NCBI GenBank assembly: GCA_024640315.1
Contig: JAHEFF010000003.1
Span: 87,963 to 151,962 of the forward strand
Origin: Woeseiaceae bacterium
GTDB lineage: Bacteria; Pseudomonadota; Gammaproteobacteria; Steroidobacterales; Woeseiaceae
Direction of reading: 5' to 3'
DNA: 64,000 nt
The notes beneath the pieces were generated by a model, which was not told the origin of the DNA, did no database searches, and was given only the letters and a program-made list of their open reading frames with translations. The position numbers and the translations under genes were made by a program. Below, in pieces: positions 1-8,310 of the stretch; the stretch's first letter is position 1, and every line of letters begins with the position of its first letter.

Positions 1-266
1 CCCGTCAGCTCTTCGAGACGTGGATACAGATCATTGCTGTACGCATGAATCTTGGCCAGGTTGTAGTTGCCCACGAGGCTCGGGCACTGACCAGCGGCGT
101 GCCAGGTCGATCCCGATGTCAATTCGCCTTTTTCAATCAGCAACACATCCTTGCAGCCTTCTTCGGCGAGGTGGTATGCAAGGCCAACCCCCATGATTCC
201 ACCGCCAACGATGACAATTTGAGCGTGCGAGTTAATGACAGCCTCCGGAACAGTACTTTCGATCAC
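1..266 (-). CDS. DMG/sarcosine dehydrogenase-like FAD oxidoreductase, N-terminal part (cut by window edge)
   Basis: The minus strand encodes about 88 residues that open with a Rossmann FAD motif (IVIVGGGIMGVGLAYHL) and then SGSTWHAAG. In mammalian dimethylglycine and sarcosine dehydrogenases the His of that motif carries covalent FAD; here it is about residue 56. The fragment closely resembles the start of the complete gene at 31677-34148, so it is probably a paralogue, perhaps also with a C-terminal GcvT half outside the window. No ATG lies in frame. I chose the GTG at 264-266, without a convincing ribosome binding site, so the start is uncertain. It is divergent from the carnitine operon that begins at 525, and the 258 bases between them should hold promoters for both. 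I could not pick clear -35/-10 pairs there. The substrate cannot be told from this fragment. Confidence 0.75.
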   Translation of the reverse strand, partial: MIESTVPEAVINSHAQIVIVGGGIMGVGLAYHLAEEGCKDVLLIEKGELTSGSTWHAAGQCPSLVGNYNLAKIHAYSNDLYPRLEELT

Positions 267-524
267 AAAGACAGAGGCTAACTTGCGCCAAGGTGGCGCG
301 CAATCAGGTCCATTTCACATTGTGCTGTCCGCGCGTACTCATCCCGTTAAACGGTGATCTGCTGCGCCGCCAGGCGCACCGATTCTCCTTGTTGGCGAAT
401 ACGTCTTTGACTAAGCTCATCGAATCGGCACGCACAAACAAAAAAGTATGCCAATGCGGCGTGCGCTGACTTACCGTTACCTGGACGGGCAAGTCGGTCA
501 GCATATCTTCATGGAGTAGCCCAG

Positions 525-1436
525 ATGCCCTTGGAAATGAACAGAGAAGTTTTTATTACCTGTCCGGTCACCGGGTCGGGCGGCACTCAGAATCGCTCAC
601 CGCATGTGCCACGCAGCCCGAAGGAGATCGCTGAAAGCGCCATCGAGGCGGCCAGGGCGGGAGCCGCCATCGTGCACTGTCACGTACGTGATCCGGAAAC
701 CGGGGCGGCGTCGAGAAAAGTGGAGTACTACCGCGAAGTGACTGAGCGCATTCGCGACTCTGACACTGACGTCGTGATCAACCTGACGGCGGGAATGGGT
801 GGCGACCTCGTCACCGGGTCGGCCGAAAAACCGTTGCCTCTCGACGAGAAAGGCACCGATATGGTGGGGGCCACGGAGCGCATGGAACACGTTGCCGAAT
901 GCCTGCCCGAAATCTGTACGCTCGACTGCGGCACGATGAATTTCGCTGAAGCTGACTACGTCATGGTCAATACACCCGGGATGCTCCGGGCGATGGCAAC
1001 CATCATCAAGGACCTGGGCGTCCGCGCGGAGATCGAGGCGTTTGAGACCGGCCACCTGTGGTTCGCCAAGCAGCTCGTAGAAGAAGGTTTGATTGAGGAC
1101 CCGGTGATGATCCAGCTTTGCATGGGCATCCCCTGGGGAGCGCCCGACGATCTGAATACTTTCATGGCCATGGTCAACAACCTGCCTGACGACTGGACCT
1201 TTTCCGCTTTTTCACTGGGGCGTAATGAGATGCCGTTCGCGGCGGCCGCAGTTCTCGCCGGCGGCAATGTCCGTGTGGGGCTTGAAGACAATCTTTACCT
1301 CGAAAAAGGCGTACTCGCGACCAACGCCCAGCTCGTGGAGCGTGCTGTCAGGATCGTGACCGACATGGGCGCGAGGGTCATCGGGCCGGAAGAGGTTCGC
1401 GAAAAACTGAAACTGACCAAACGCGCACCCCGATGA
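525..1436 (+). CDS. cdhC: beta-keto acid cleavage enzyme (BKACE, DUF849), probable dehydrocarnitine cleavage enzyme
   Basis: This 303-residue protein is a full-length BKACE/DUF849 enzyme. Family members use a metal held by a His-x-His pair to condense a beta-keto acid with acetyl-CoA and split it into a new CoA ester plus acetoacetate. The pair is visible in VHCHVRD (H51, H53), and the family's C-terminal GLEDNLY segment is present. The stop overlaps the next gene, a carnitine dehydrogenase-thioesterase fusion, by four bases (ATGA). That points to 3-dehydrocarnitine as substrate: dehydrocarnitine + acetyl-CoA gives betainyl-CoA + acetoacetate. The start at 525 is preceded by GGAG at 513-516 with good spacing; ATG 537 is a weaker alternative. 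The family is certain, and the dehydrocarnitine specificity is inferred from the neighbour. Confidence 0.88.
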   Translation: MPLEMNREVFITCPVTGSGGTQNRSPHVPRSPKEIAESAIEAARAGAAIVHCHVRDPETGAASRKVEYYREVTERIRDSDTDVVINLTAGMGGDLVTGSAEKPLPLDEKGTDMVGATERMEHVAECLPEICTLDCGTMNFAEADYVMVNTPGMLRAMATIIKDLGVRAEIEAFETGHLWFAKQLVEEGLIEDPVMIQLCMGIPWGAPDDLNTFMAMVNNLPDDWTFSAFSLGRNEMPFAAAAVLAGGNVRVGLEDNLYLEKGVLATNAQLVERAVRIVTDMGARVIGPEEVREKLKLTKRAPR

Positions 1437-2926
1437 CTAACGATTCCCCCACAACACCGACCGTCGCTATAGTCGGTGGCGGCGTGATCGGAGGCGGTTG
1501 GGCCGCACGATTCCTGCTGCATGGCTGGCGTGTGCAGATCCACGACCCGCATCCCCAGGCTAAAGAACGGATCGAAGCAGTCCTGGATAACGCACGCCTT
1601 TCCTTGCCGGCACTTGCGGACTTCCCGCTGCCCCCCGAAGGTGAACTTGTCTACACAGATTCGCCTGGTGAGGCCGTTGCCAATGCTTCCTGGATCCAGG
1701 AAAGCGTGCCGGAAGACCTGGGAATCAAGCACCGCGTGATTGCCGAGATAGAGAAACACGCGCCGGACACTGCGATCATCGGCTCGTCAACGTCTGGCTT
1801 CAAACCGAGCGAGCTGCAGGAGGGTGCGGCGAACCCCGGCCGAATCCTGGTGGCCCACCCGTTCAACCCGGTATACCTGTTGCCATTGGCGGAGGTCGTC
1901 GGCGGCCCCGCGATTGACGTCGATATTCGGGATCGTGCTTGCGAAATATTATCCTCAATCGGCATGAAGCCGCTCGTTGTGCGCACAGAGATCGACGCGC
2001 ATATCGCCGACCGTTTTCTCGAAGCAGTCTGGCGTGAAGCGCTCTGGTTGATTAACGACGATATCGCGACGACGGAAGAAATCGATGACGCTATCCGCTA
2101 TGGCTTCGGCTTGCGCTGGGCGCAGATGGGGCTCTTCGAAACCTACCGGCTCGCCGGGGGCGAAGCAGGCATGGCCCATTTCATCGCCCAGTTCGGCCCC
2201 TGCCTGCAGTGGCCATGGACGAAACTGACTGACGTACCTGATCTGACTGACGAACTGGTAGACAAGATCGCGACACAGTCCGACAGGCAGTCAGGCGATT
2301 ATTCGATACGTGAACTCGAACGCATTCGTGACAGGAACCTGGTCGGCATCATGCGCGCGCTGAAAGACCGCAACTGGGGTGCCGGGGCGGTATTGGCGGA
2401 ACACGACAAGCGCCTTGCGAAAGTACAGCCAGTCGCGGCCACCGTGGATGACACGGGGCCTGTGCGCATGCCGGACATTTCGGTTTTACCTGCGTGGATC
2501 GACTACAACGGCCATATGACCGAATTTCGCTACGTGCAGGTTTTCAGCGACACATGCGATCGGTTGCTGGTCATGATCGGCATGGACGCGGACTATGTCG
2601 CAGCAGGCTGCAGCTACTACACAGCGGAAACACACACGATGCAGCTCGACGAAGTCGGCGCCAATGAAAGGATCTACAGCACCGCCCAGGTATTACTTGC
2701 AGATACGAAAAGGCTGCATGTTTTTTATCGCATGCATGCGGCCGCCGACGATCGTCTGCTTGCGACGACCGAAGCGATGTACCTGCACGTAGACCGGGAT
2801 TCCGGACGTGTCTGCGAAGCCGATCCACGGCTCGTCGCCAATGCGAAAGCCATTGCCGACGCACACGCCAACCTGCCACGCCCGGACGCGGCTGGCAGAT
2901 TCGTTGGCCAGCGAAAACAGGACTGA
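1433..2926 (+). CDS. cdhA: L-carnitine dehydrogenase fused to betainyl-CoA thioesterase
   Basis: This is a 497-residue fusion. Residues about 10-320 are a 3-hydroxyacyl-CoA-dehydrogenase-type NAD enzyme, with [13 protein letters not shown] at residues 14-26 and the catalytic-region motif [11 protein letters not shown]. Residues about 345-485 form a hot-dog thioesterase domain with [11 protein letters not shown], the usual Asp-x-x-Gly-His signature. The first domain would oxidise L-carnitine to 3-dehydrocarnitine. The second would hydrolyse the betainyl-CoA made by the preceding BKACE to glycine betaine. In pseudomonads these are separate genes (cdhA, cdhB), while fused forms are known from rhizobia and others. 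It is translationally coupled to the upstream gene and followed after 4 bases by the acyl-CoA dehydrogenase. Confidence is high for both domains. Confidence 0.92.
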   Translation: MTNDSPTTPTVAIVGGGVIGGGWAARFLLHGWRVQIHDPHPQAKERIEAVLDNARLSLPALADFPLPPEGELVYTDSPGEAVANASWIQESVPEDLGIKHRVIAEIEKHAPDTAIIGSSTSGFKPSELQEGAANPGRILVAHPFNPVYLLPLAEVVGGPAIDVDIRDRACEILSSIGMKPLVVRTEIDAHIADRFLEAVWREALWLINDDIATTEEIDDAIRYGFGLRWAQMGLFETYRLAGGEAGMAHFIAQFGPCLQWPWTKLTDVPDLTDELVDKIATQSDRQSGDYSIRELERIRDRNLVGIMRALKDRNWGAGAVLAEHDKRLAKVQPVAATVDDTGPVRMPDISVLPAWIDYNGHMTEFRYVQVFSDTCDRLLVMIGMDADYVAAGCSYYTAETHTMQLDEVGANERIYSTAQVLLADTKRLHVFYRMHAAADDRLLATTEAMYLHVDRDSGRVCEADPRLVANAKAIADAHANLPRPDAAGRFVGQRKQD

Positions 2927-2930
2927 AGAA

Positions 2931-4091
2931 ATGCATTTTGCACTGAGTGACGAGCAACAGATGATCGTCGACACGGTTCGCGCCTTTGTCGAAAACGAAA
3001 TCTACCCGCACGAAGCCGAAGTCGAAAGGACCGGCCAGGTGCCACGTGAGGTGGGACAGGAAATCGCAGATAAATGTAAGGAGCTGGGCTTCTTTGCGGC
3101 GAATATTCCGACCGAGTTTGGCGGTGGGGGCCTCAACCAGCTTGAGTTTTCATTGTTGGAGCGAGAACTCGGCCGGGCGTCGATGGCGCTGTCGGTTTTC
3201 TTCGGTCGGCCGTCCGGCATTCTCGCCGCCTGCGACGGCGAGCAACGCGAACGTTACCTTCTGCCCGCCGTCCGCGGCGAAAAATTCGATGCGCTGGCCA
3301 TGACGGAACCGGACGCCGGATCTGACGTGCGTGGCATGAAGTGCACAGCGAAACGCGACGGTGACGACTGGATCATCGACGGGACCAAACACTTCATCAG
3401 CCATGCTGATCTCGCAGACTTCGTGATCGTGTTCGTCGCGACGGGCGAAGAGTCGACGCCGCGCGGGCCGAAGAAAAAGATTTCCTGTTTCCTGGTCGAT
3501 CGGGGCACGCCGGGCTTCGACATCCTCCCCGGATATGACTCTGTTTCGCATCGTGGCTATCACAACTGCATTCTGAGTTTCGACGGCTGTCGCGTGCCCA
3601 ATTCGCAGCTACTGGGTGAGCCGCACCGGGGTTTTGACCTTGCCAATACCTGGCTGTATGCAACCCGCCTTACCGTTGCCACGATGTGTGTCGGTCGTGC
3701 GCGCCGTGCGATGGAGCTGGTCCTGCCCTACGCGGTAGAGAGAAAACAGTTCGGGCAACAGATCGGTAAATTCCAGGGCGTATCGTTCAAGCTTGCCGAC
3801 ATGATCACTGAAATCGACGCAGCTGACCTGTTGACATTGTCCGCGTCATGGCGTGTCGACCAGGGCCTGCCGGCAAACCGTGAAATCGCCAGCGCGAAAC
3901 TGTACGCGTCAGAGATGCTTGCCCGGGTCACTGACGAGGCTGTCCAGATTTATGGCGGCATGGGGCTGATGAGTGATCTGCCGCTGGCACGACTTTGGCG
4001 TGACGCCCGTGTCGAGCGCATCTGGGACGGAACCTCGGAGATTCAGCGTCATATCATCGGTCGCGAACTGCTCCGACCGCTCGGTGGATAA
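2931..4091 (+). CDS. acyl-CoA dehydrogenase, candidate gamma-butyrobetainyl-CoA dehydrogenase
   Basis: A 386-residue flavin acyl-CoA dehydrogenase of normal length. It shows TEPDAGSDV in the FAD-binding middle region, ERKQFGQQIGKFQ, and the C-terminal YGGMGLMSDLPLARLWRDARVE block. An upstream in-frame ATG at 2808 lies inside the previous gene, so ATG 2931 (MHFALSDEQQ) is preferred. At the position where medium-chain enzymes have the catalytic Glu (EGTxxIQ) this protein has Asp: IWDGTSEIQ, D366. Several subfamilies differ here or use a Glu from another helix, so activity is not excluded. Sitting between carnitine dehydrogenase and a CaiD-like hydratase, it most likely oxidises gamma-butyrobetainyl-CoA to crotonobetainyl-CoA. 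That substrate is inference. Confidence 0.85.
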   Translation: MHFALSDEQQMIVDTVRAFVENEIYPHEAEVERTGQVPREVGQEIADKCKELGFFAANIPTEFGGGGLNQLEFSLLERELGRASMALSVFFGRPSGILAACDGEQRERYLLPAVRGEKFDALAMTEPDAGSDVRGMKCTAKRDGDDWIIDGTKHFISHADLADFVIVFVATGEESTPRGPKKKISCFLVDRGTPGFDILPGYDSVSHRGYHNCILSFDGCRVPNSQLLGEPHRGFDLANTWLYATRLTVATMCVGRARRAMELVLPYAVERKQFGQQIGKFQGVSFKLADMITEIDAADLLTLSASWRVDQGLPANREIASAKLYASEMLARVTDEAVQIYGGMGLMSDLPLARLWRDARVERIWDGTSEIQRHIIGRELLRPLGG

Positions 4092-4132
4092 AACCCACTG
4101 ACTTCCGCAACCAATAATCAGTTGAGACGAGT

Positions 4133-4918
4133 ATGAGTAGCGAACCAATCAGGACACGTATTGAGGGGCACATCCTCGAAGTGACTATCGACCGGCCGAA
4201 AGCCAACGCCATTGATCGCGCGACCAGCAGAATCATGGGCGAAACTTTTGCCGGGTATCGCGATAACGATGACCTCCGCGTCGCAATCCTCACCGGCGGC
4301 GGGGAAAAATTCTTCTCGGCCGGCTGGGACCTGAAAGCGGCTGCGGGGGGTGAAGAAGTCGACGGCGACTATGGCATCGGTGGATTCGGCGGCATTCAGG
4401 AACTCGAAAATTTCAACAAACCGGTTGTTTGCGCCGTGAATGGCATTTGTTGTGGCGGCGGGCTGGAAATCGCATTGTGTGCCGACATCATTGTCGCAGC
4501 AGATCACGCGACGTTCGCGCTGCCCGAGATTCGCTCGGGCACTGTAGCCGATGCCGCGTCAATCAAGCTGCCGAAGCGAATCCCTTATCACGTCGCAATG
4601 GAAATGCTGCTTACCGGTCGCTGGATGGAGGCCGAAGAAGCGCATCGCTGGGGCATCGTCAATGAAATAGTGCCAGCGGACCAGTTGACGGATCGCGCCT
4701 GGGAAATTGCGCGGGTCATTGAATCGGGACCACCGCTCGTCTACGCCGCGATAAAAGAAGTTGTGCGCGAGGCGGAGAATATGAAGTTTCTGGACGCACT
4801 CCGAAAGATCACGGGTCGCGAATTCCAGACGGTCGACAAGCTCTACTCCAGCGAGGATCAACTTGAAGGCGCTCGTGCTTTTGCCGAAAAGCGCGATCCC
4901 GTCTGGAAAGGCCGCTAG
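4133..4918 (+). CDS. caiD: CaiD-like crotonobetainyl-CoA hydratase (carnitinyl-CoA dehydratase)
   Basis: A 261-residue crotonase-fold protein, the same length as E. coli CaiD as I recall it. It shares strikingly similar stretches with CaiD: ITIDRPKANAID-like VTIDRPKANAID, GEKFFSAGWDLKAAA, and the C-terminal FAEKRDPVWKGR. The oxyanion-hole GGG(L)EIAL and the LPEIRSG segment with a catalytic-region Glu are present. It would hydrate crotonobetainyl-CoA to L-carnitinyl-CoA. A purine-rich stretch (GAGACGAG) precedes the ATG at the right distance. It lies downstream of the acyl-CoA dehydrogenase with a 41-base gap and upstream of the CoA ligase. Specificity is better supported than usual because the similarity extends over the whole protein. 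Confidence 0.88.
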   Translation: MSSEPIRTRIEGHILEVTIDRPKANAIDRATSRIMGETFAGYRDNDDLRVAILTGGGEKFFSAGWDLKAAAGGEEVDGDYGIGGFGGIQELENFNKPVVCAVNGICCGGGLEIALCADIIVAADHATFALPEIRSGTVADAASIKLPKRIPYHVAMEMLLTGRWMEAEEAHRWGIVNEIVPADQLTDRAWEIARVIESGPPLVYAAIKEVVREAENMKFLDALRKITGREFQTVDKLYSSEDQLEGARAFAEKRDPVWKGR

Positions 4919-4938
4919 CCAGCGGCCGACTGTTCTGT

Positions 4939-6999
4939 ATGAACCGAAACGCTGCACTAAAGAGACTGCTCGGCCCGAGAACCGTAGCGATGTTCGGTGG
5001 CAGAGCGGCTGCGGAGGCGATCAAGCAATGCCGTGCGGTCGGCTATGACGGCGAATTATGGGCCGTCAACCCGAATCGCGAAGAAATCAACGGCGTAACC
5101 TGTTTCAAATCGGCCGCCGACCTGCCGTCTCCGCCGGATTCGAGTTTCATCGCCGCACCACCAGCCGTGTCGGTTGAGATTATTGCTGAACTTGCATCGC
5201 TTGGCGCCGGTGGCGCCGTTTGCTACGCGTCCGGTTTTGCCGAAATCGGTGCGCAGGGCGCCGAGCTGCAGGACAAGTTACGTGGAGCCTGTGGCGAGAT
5301 GGCAGTCATAGGTCCCAACTGTCACGGCTTCCTGAATTATCTCGATGGCGTGGCCCTCTGGCCCGACCAGCACGGCGGCGAGCGGGTCGACCGTGGCGTT
5401 GCACTGGTCACCCAAAGCGGCAACTTCGGAATCAATCTTTCCATGCAGCAGCGCGGCGTCGATCTGGGTTACGTCATCACAATTGGTAACAAAAGCTGCC
5501 TTGGCCTTCACGATTACATTGAGTTCCTTATCGGGGATCCGCGAGTTACGGCGATCGGGCTGCACATCGAAGGCATCGACGATGTTCAGAGCTTCTCCAT
5601 TGCAGCGATCAGGGCACTTGAAGCCGGTATTCCGATCGTCGCAATCAAGACCGGGCGCTCCGCTCGTGGCGCGGAAATCAACATGAGCCACACCGCCTCT
5701 CTCGCCGGAGAGGATCGGTTGTACGAGGCACTGTTCAGACGCCTTGGAATTGCGAGATGCAACACCGTTGTACAGTTCCTCGAGACCCTCAAGTTTTTGT
5801 CCGGCGTCGGTGTATTGCCCGATAACACGCTGGGATCGATGAGTTGCTCGGGCGGTGAAGCCTCGCTGATTGCAGACTGCGCGGATTCGGTCGGACTTGA
5901 AATGCCCTTACTGACACCTGCATCGGCAGCCGAATTGACCAACATCCTCGGGCCGAAGGTGCCGTTATCCAATCCGCTCGACTACCACACCTATGCGTGG
6001 GGTGACCATGAGAAACTGAAAGACTGTTTTTCTGCGATGCTCAGGAATCAATTCGCGTGCACCATTCTCGTACTCGACTATCCAACCCGGCCTACTGCTG
6101 ATACCTCGAAATGGGAAGTCGCCGAACACGCATTGACTGAAGCCATTGCCGAAACGGGCGAGCGAGCGGTCATCGTGTCCACATTGCCGGAAACCATGCC
6201 CGCAGGGGCTCGCCAGCGCCTGAAAGCCGCCGGTATTACGCCGATGCAGGGCCTGGACGAATGCCTGTCTGCGATTCGCACGGCGGCAACGATTGGTCGG
6301 GCACAGCAGGAAGCCGGAAACACGCTTCCGTTGCTCGAACCCGTTGCAATCAAAGGAGAGATACATAACCTCGACGAGTGGCAAAGCAAATTGGAGCTTT
6401 CCGGTTATGGCCTGCAGGTGCCGGAGGGTCGGATGTGTGGTCGTGACGAGACGGTAGACGCGGCGGAAGCGCTGGGGTATCCCGTGGTTCTCAAGGTCGT
6501 CTCCGGAGACATCGCACATAAGAGCGAAATTGGCGGAGTCGCCGTCAATCTCGGCAATGCCGCGGCAGTCGCCACTGCCACCGGCAAGATGGCGGAGGGC
6601 TTCGACAGCTTTCTCGTCGAGAAGATGGTCGGCCCCACTGTCGCGGAGATCATCATCGGCGTCAGTCGCGATAGAACTTTCGGCCTGACCCTTCTGCTCG
6701 GTGCAGGCGGTATCATGGTCGAGCTACTTGATGATACCGCCTCGCTCCTGCTCCCTGTTCAGCGGCACGAGATCGAGGCTGCAATAAGAGGACTCAAAAT
6801 CGCCAGGCTCATCGAATCATTCCGCGGCGCCAGCAAGGGGGATTTCGATGCGTTGGTAGACGCTGCGGCGGCTGTCGCCGAGTATGCAGTCGAGCATAAC
6901 GACAAACTTGCCGAGCTGGACATCAATCCACTGATCGTATTGCCGGACGGTGCGATTGCTGTCGACGCGTATATTCGCAGAAGCGACGACAGAACGTAG
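4939..6999 (+). CDS. NDP-forming acyl-CoA synthetase, alpha-beta fusion; candidate gamma-butyrobetaine/carnitine-CoA ligase
   Basis: A 686-residue protein with the single-chain layout of ADP/GDP-forming acyl-CoA synthetases. It has an N-terminal CoA-binding Rossmann domain (about 5-130), succinyl-CoA-ligase-like flavodoxin domains with the phospho-His region MSHTASLAGED (H251), and a C-terminal ATP-grasp half (about 470-680, with VVLKVVSGDIAHKSE). It activates a carboxylate to its CoA thioester through a phosphohistidine. The chemistry differs from that of E. coli CaiC, which is AMP-forming. As last intact gene of the carnitine operon it most likely supplies gamma-butyrobetainyl-CoA or carnitinyl-CoA. 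It starts 20 bases after caiD. The family is clear and the substrate is inferred. Confidence 0.88.
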   Translation: MNRNAALKRLLGPRTVAMFGGRAAAEAIKQCRAVGYDGELWAVNPNREEINGVTCFKSAADLPSPPDSSFIAAPPAVSVEIIAELASLGAGGAVCYASGFAEIGAQGAELQDKLRGACGEMAVIGPNCHGFLNYLDGVALWPDQHGGERVDRGVALVTQSGNFGINLSMQQRGVDLGYVITIGNKSCLGLHDYIEFLIGDPRVTAIGLHIEGIDDVQSFSIAAIRALEAGIPIVAIKTGRSARGAEINMSHTASLAGEDRLYEALFRRLGIARCNTVVQFLETLKFLSGVGVLPDNTLGSMSCSGGEASLIADCADSVGLEMPLLTPASAAELTNILGPKVPLSNPLDYHTYAWGDHEKLKDCFSAMLRNQFACTILVLDYPTRPTADTSKWEVAEHALTEAIAETGERAVIVSTLPETMPAGARQRLKAAGITPMQGLDECLSAIRTAATIGRAQQEAGNTLPLLEPVAIKGEIHNLDEWQSKLELSGYGLQVPEGRMCGRDETVDAAEALGYPVVLKVVSGDIAHKSEIGGVAVNLGNAAAVATATGKMAEGFDSFLVEKMVGPTVAEIIIGVSRDRTFGLTLLLGAGGIMVELLDDTASLLLPVQRHEIEAAIRGLKIARLIESFRGASKGDFDALVDAAAAVAEYAVEHNDKLAELDINPLIVLPDGAIAVDAYIRRSDDRT

Positions 7000-7007
7000 G
7001 AAGAATC

Positions 7008-7211
7008 ATGGCGAACCAATACCACGCGTTATCGACATTACCCACACAACAAAGCCACGTCGTCGGTGATCCGTCCGACCTGGAAACCCAGCTCGGTCCG
7101 CTTGTCCCTCGCGAGCATTACGAAAAGCTACTGGGTTATCTGTCCGCTGCATGCAAAACGGGCGCAAGACATTTCGTGGTACCGAGGCCATCGAGCACCA
7201 AGCACTGGTAA
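7008..7211 (+). pseudogene. aldehyde dehydrogenase remnant
   Basis: A 67-codon reading frame immediately follows the CoA ligase (8 bases). Codons about 20-54 read as an internal piece of an aldehyde dehydrogenase: VGDPSDLETQLGPLVPREH then YEKLLGY and KTGA, matching the family's VGDP...GP(L/M)...Y...GA segment. The residues before and after do not match the family. The NAD-binding Rossmann core, catalytic Cys and C-terminus are absent, and no other frame nearby restores them. I read it as a deletion remnant. Its place in a gamma-butyrobetaine operon would suit a trimethylaminobutyraldehyde or betaine-aldehyde dehydrogenase, but that is conjecture. It may still be translated as a short peptide. 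Confidence 0.6.
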
Positions 7212-7277
7212 AAACCGTGTACGCCAATCTCGGCGAAGTGCCGAAAACTTACTGAAAAAAGCAAGGGGCACGACAAC

Positions 7278-8246
7278 ATGAACAGAACATTTCTTTCGGT
7301 ACTGGCAGCTTGCAGTCTGCTTGTGGCATGCGGCACGAAAAATGGGCCGGCTGCGCCCAAGGCAGTTTTCATTATCGTGGACGGGATTGCAGCGGATGTT
7401 ATCGAGAGTACGCCGACTCCGAATCTCGATAACATCGCAGGGATCGGCGGCTATGCGCGAGCATACGTCGGCGGCGAAGCCGGTGGAGAATCGGAAAGCC
7501 CGACAGTCTCGGCCGTTGGCTACAACAGCCTCCTCACCGGAACCTGGGCGAACAAGCACAATGTGTACGACAACGACGTGGATAGCCCGAATTATGCCTA
7601 TTGGGATATCTTTCGAATTGCCAAAGCACACAATCCCTCGCTGAGAACGGCAATCTTCTCGACCTGGACCGACAACCGTACCAAGCTTCTGGGCGACGGA
7701 CTCGCAGAGGCTGGCGGATCGAAGCTGGACTACTACGCCGACGGCTATGAACTGGACACAGCTCGGTTTCCCCATGACGACGCCGGCGAATACATCCGCA
7801 TGATCGACGAAGTCGTCGTGGCAGAGGCGGCTCAACACATCCGCGAGAACGGCCCGGATCTATCCTGGGTGTATCTCGAGCACACTGACTGGATCGCGCA
7901 CGAAGTTGGCGACTCATCCGAACAGACCCTCGCGGTTCGGGGTGTGGATGAGCAAATCGGGAAAATCTGGGCCGCGATCAATGCGCGACAGTCGGCACAC
8001 GATGAGGACTGGCTAATCGTCGTAACGACCGATCACGGCCGCGATGCAGAAACCGGCAAAGACCACGGTGGACAGTCCGAAAGAGAACGCACAACCTGGA
8101 TCGTCACCAACAGCAACCGCCTGAACGCTCATTTCGACGAGATACCGGGCATCGTCGACATCCTTCCTTCCATTGCGACACACCTGAACATCAGCATTCC
8201 GGCACCAGTCCAGGCGCAACTTGACGGGCAATCATTTATCGACTGA
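7278..8246 (+). CDS. exported alkaline-phosphatase-fold phosphodiesterase-like lipoprotein
   Basis: This 322-residue protein starts with a lipoprotein signal (SLLVACG, lipid-bearing Cys about residue 15). It continues as an alkaline phosphatase/nucleotide pyrophosphatase superfamily domain. Expected metal and nucleophile motifs are present in order: FIIVDGIAAD near residue 35, a Ser/Thr-rich SPTVSAVGYNSLLTG, the EHTDWIAHEVG metal loop, and TTDHGRD with a later DHGG. It should act at the cell surface or in the periplasm on a phosphodiester or phosphomonoester. With a choline-dehydrogenase-like gene and an MFS carrier just downstream, a glycerophosphocholine or phosphocholine substrate is attractive but unproven. 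A purine-rich sequence precedes ATG 7278. Confidence 0.8.
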   Translation: MNRTFLSVLAACSLLVACGTKNGPAAPKAVFIIVDGIAADVIESTPTPNLDNIAGIGGYARAYVGGEAGGESESPTVSAVGYNSLLTGTWANKHNVYDNDVDSPNYAYWDIFRIAKAHNPSLRTAIFSTWTDNRTKLLGDGLAEAGGSKLDYYADGYELDTARFPHDDAGEYIRMIDEVVVAEAAQHIRENGPDLSWVYLEHTDWIAHEVGDSSEQTLAVRGVDEQIGKIWAAINARQSAHDEDWLIVVTTDHGRDAETGKDHGGQSERERTTWIVTNSNRLNAHFDEIPGIVDILPSIATHLNISIPAPVQAQLDGQSFID

Positions 8247-8310
8247 CGGCGTGATGCTTTAGACTGGCACCGGTTCGCAGGACAACCTTACAGGATCGTA
8301 TCCGAGAGAC

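Noticed and set aside
304..504. 66-codon minus-strand frame before the carnitine operon
   Set aside because: No recognisable motif, no ribosome binding site, and composition unlike a real protein; it lies in the divergent control region.
7150..7256. Second frame (EAIEHQALVKTVYANL) as a continuation of the aldehyde dehydrogenase remnant by frameshift
   Set aside because: I could not match it to the aldehyde dehydrogenase C-terminus or any other family.
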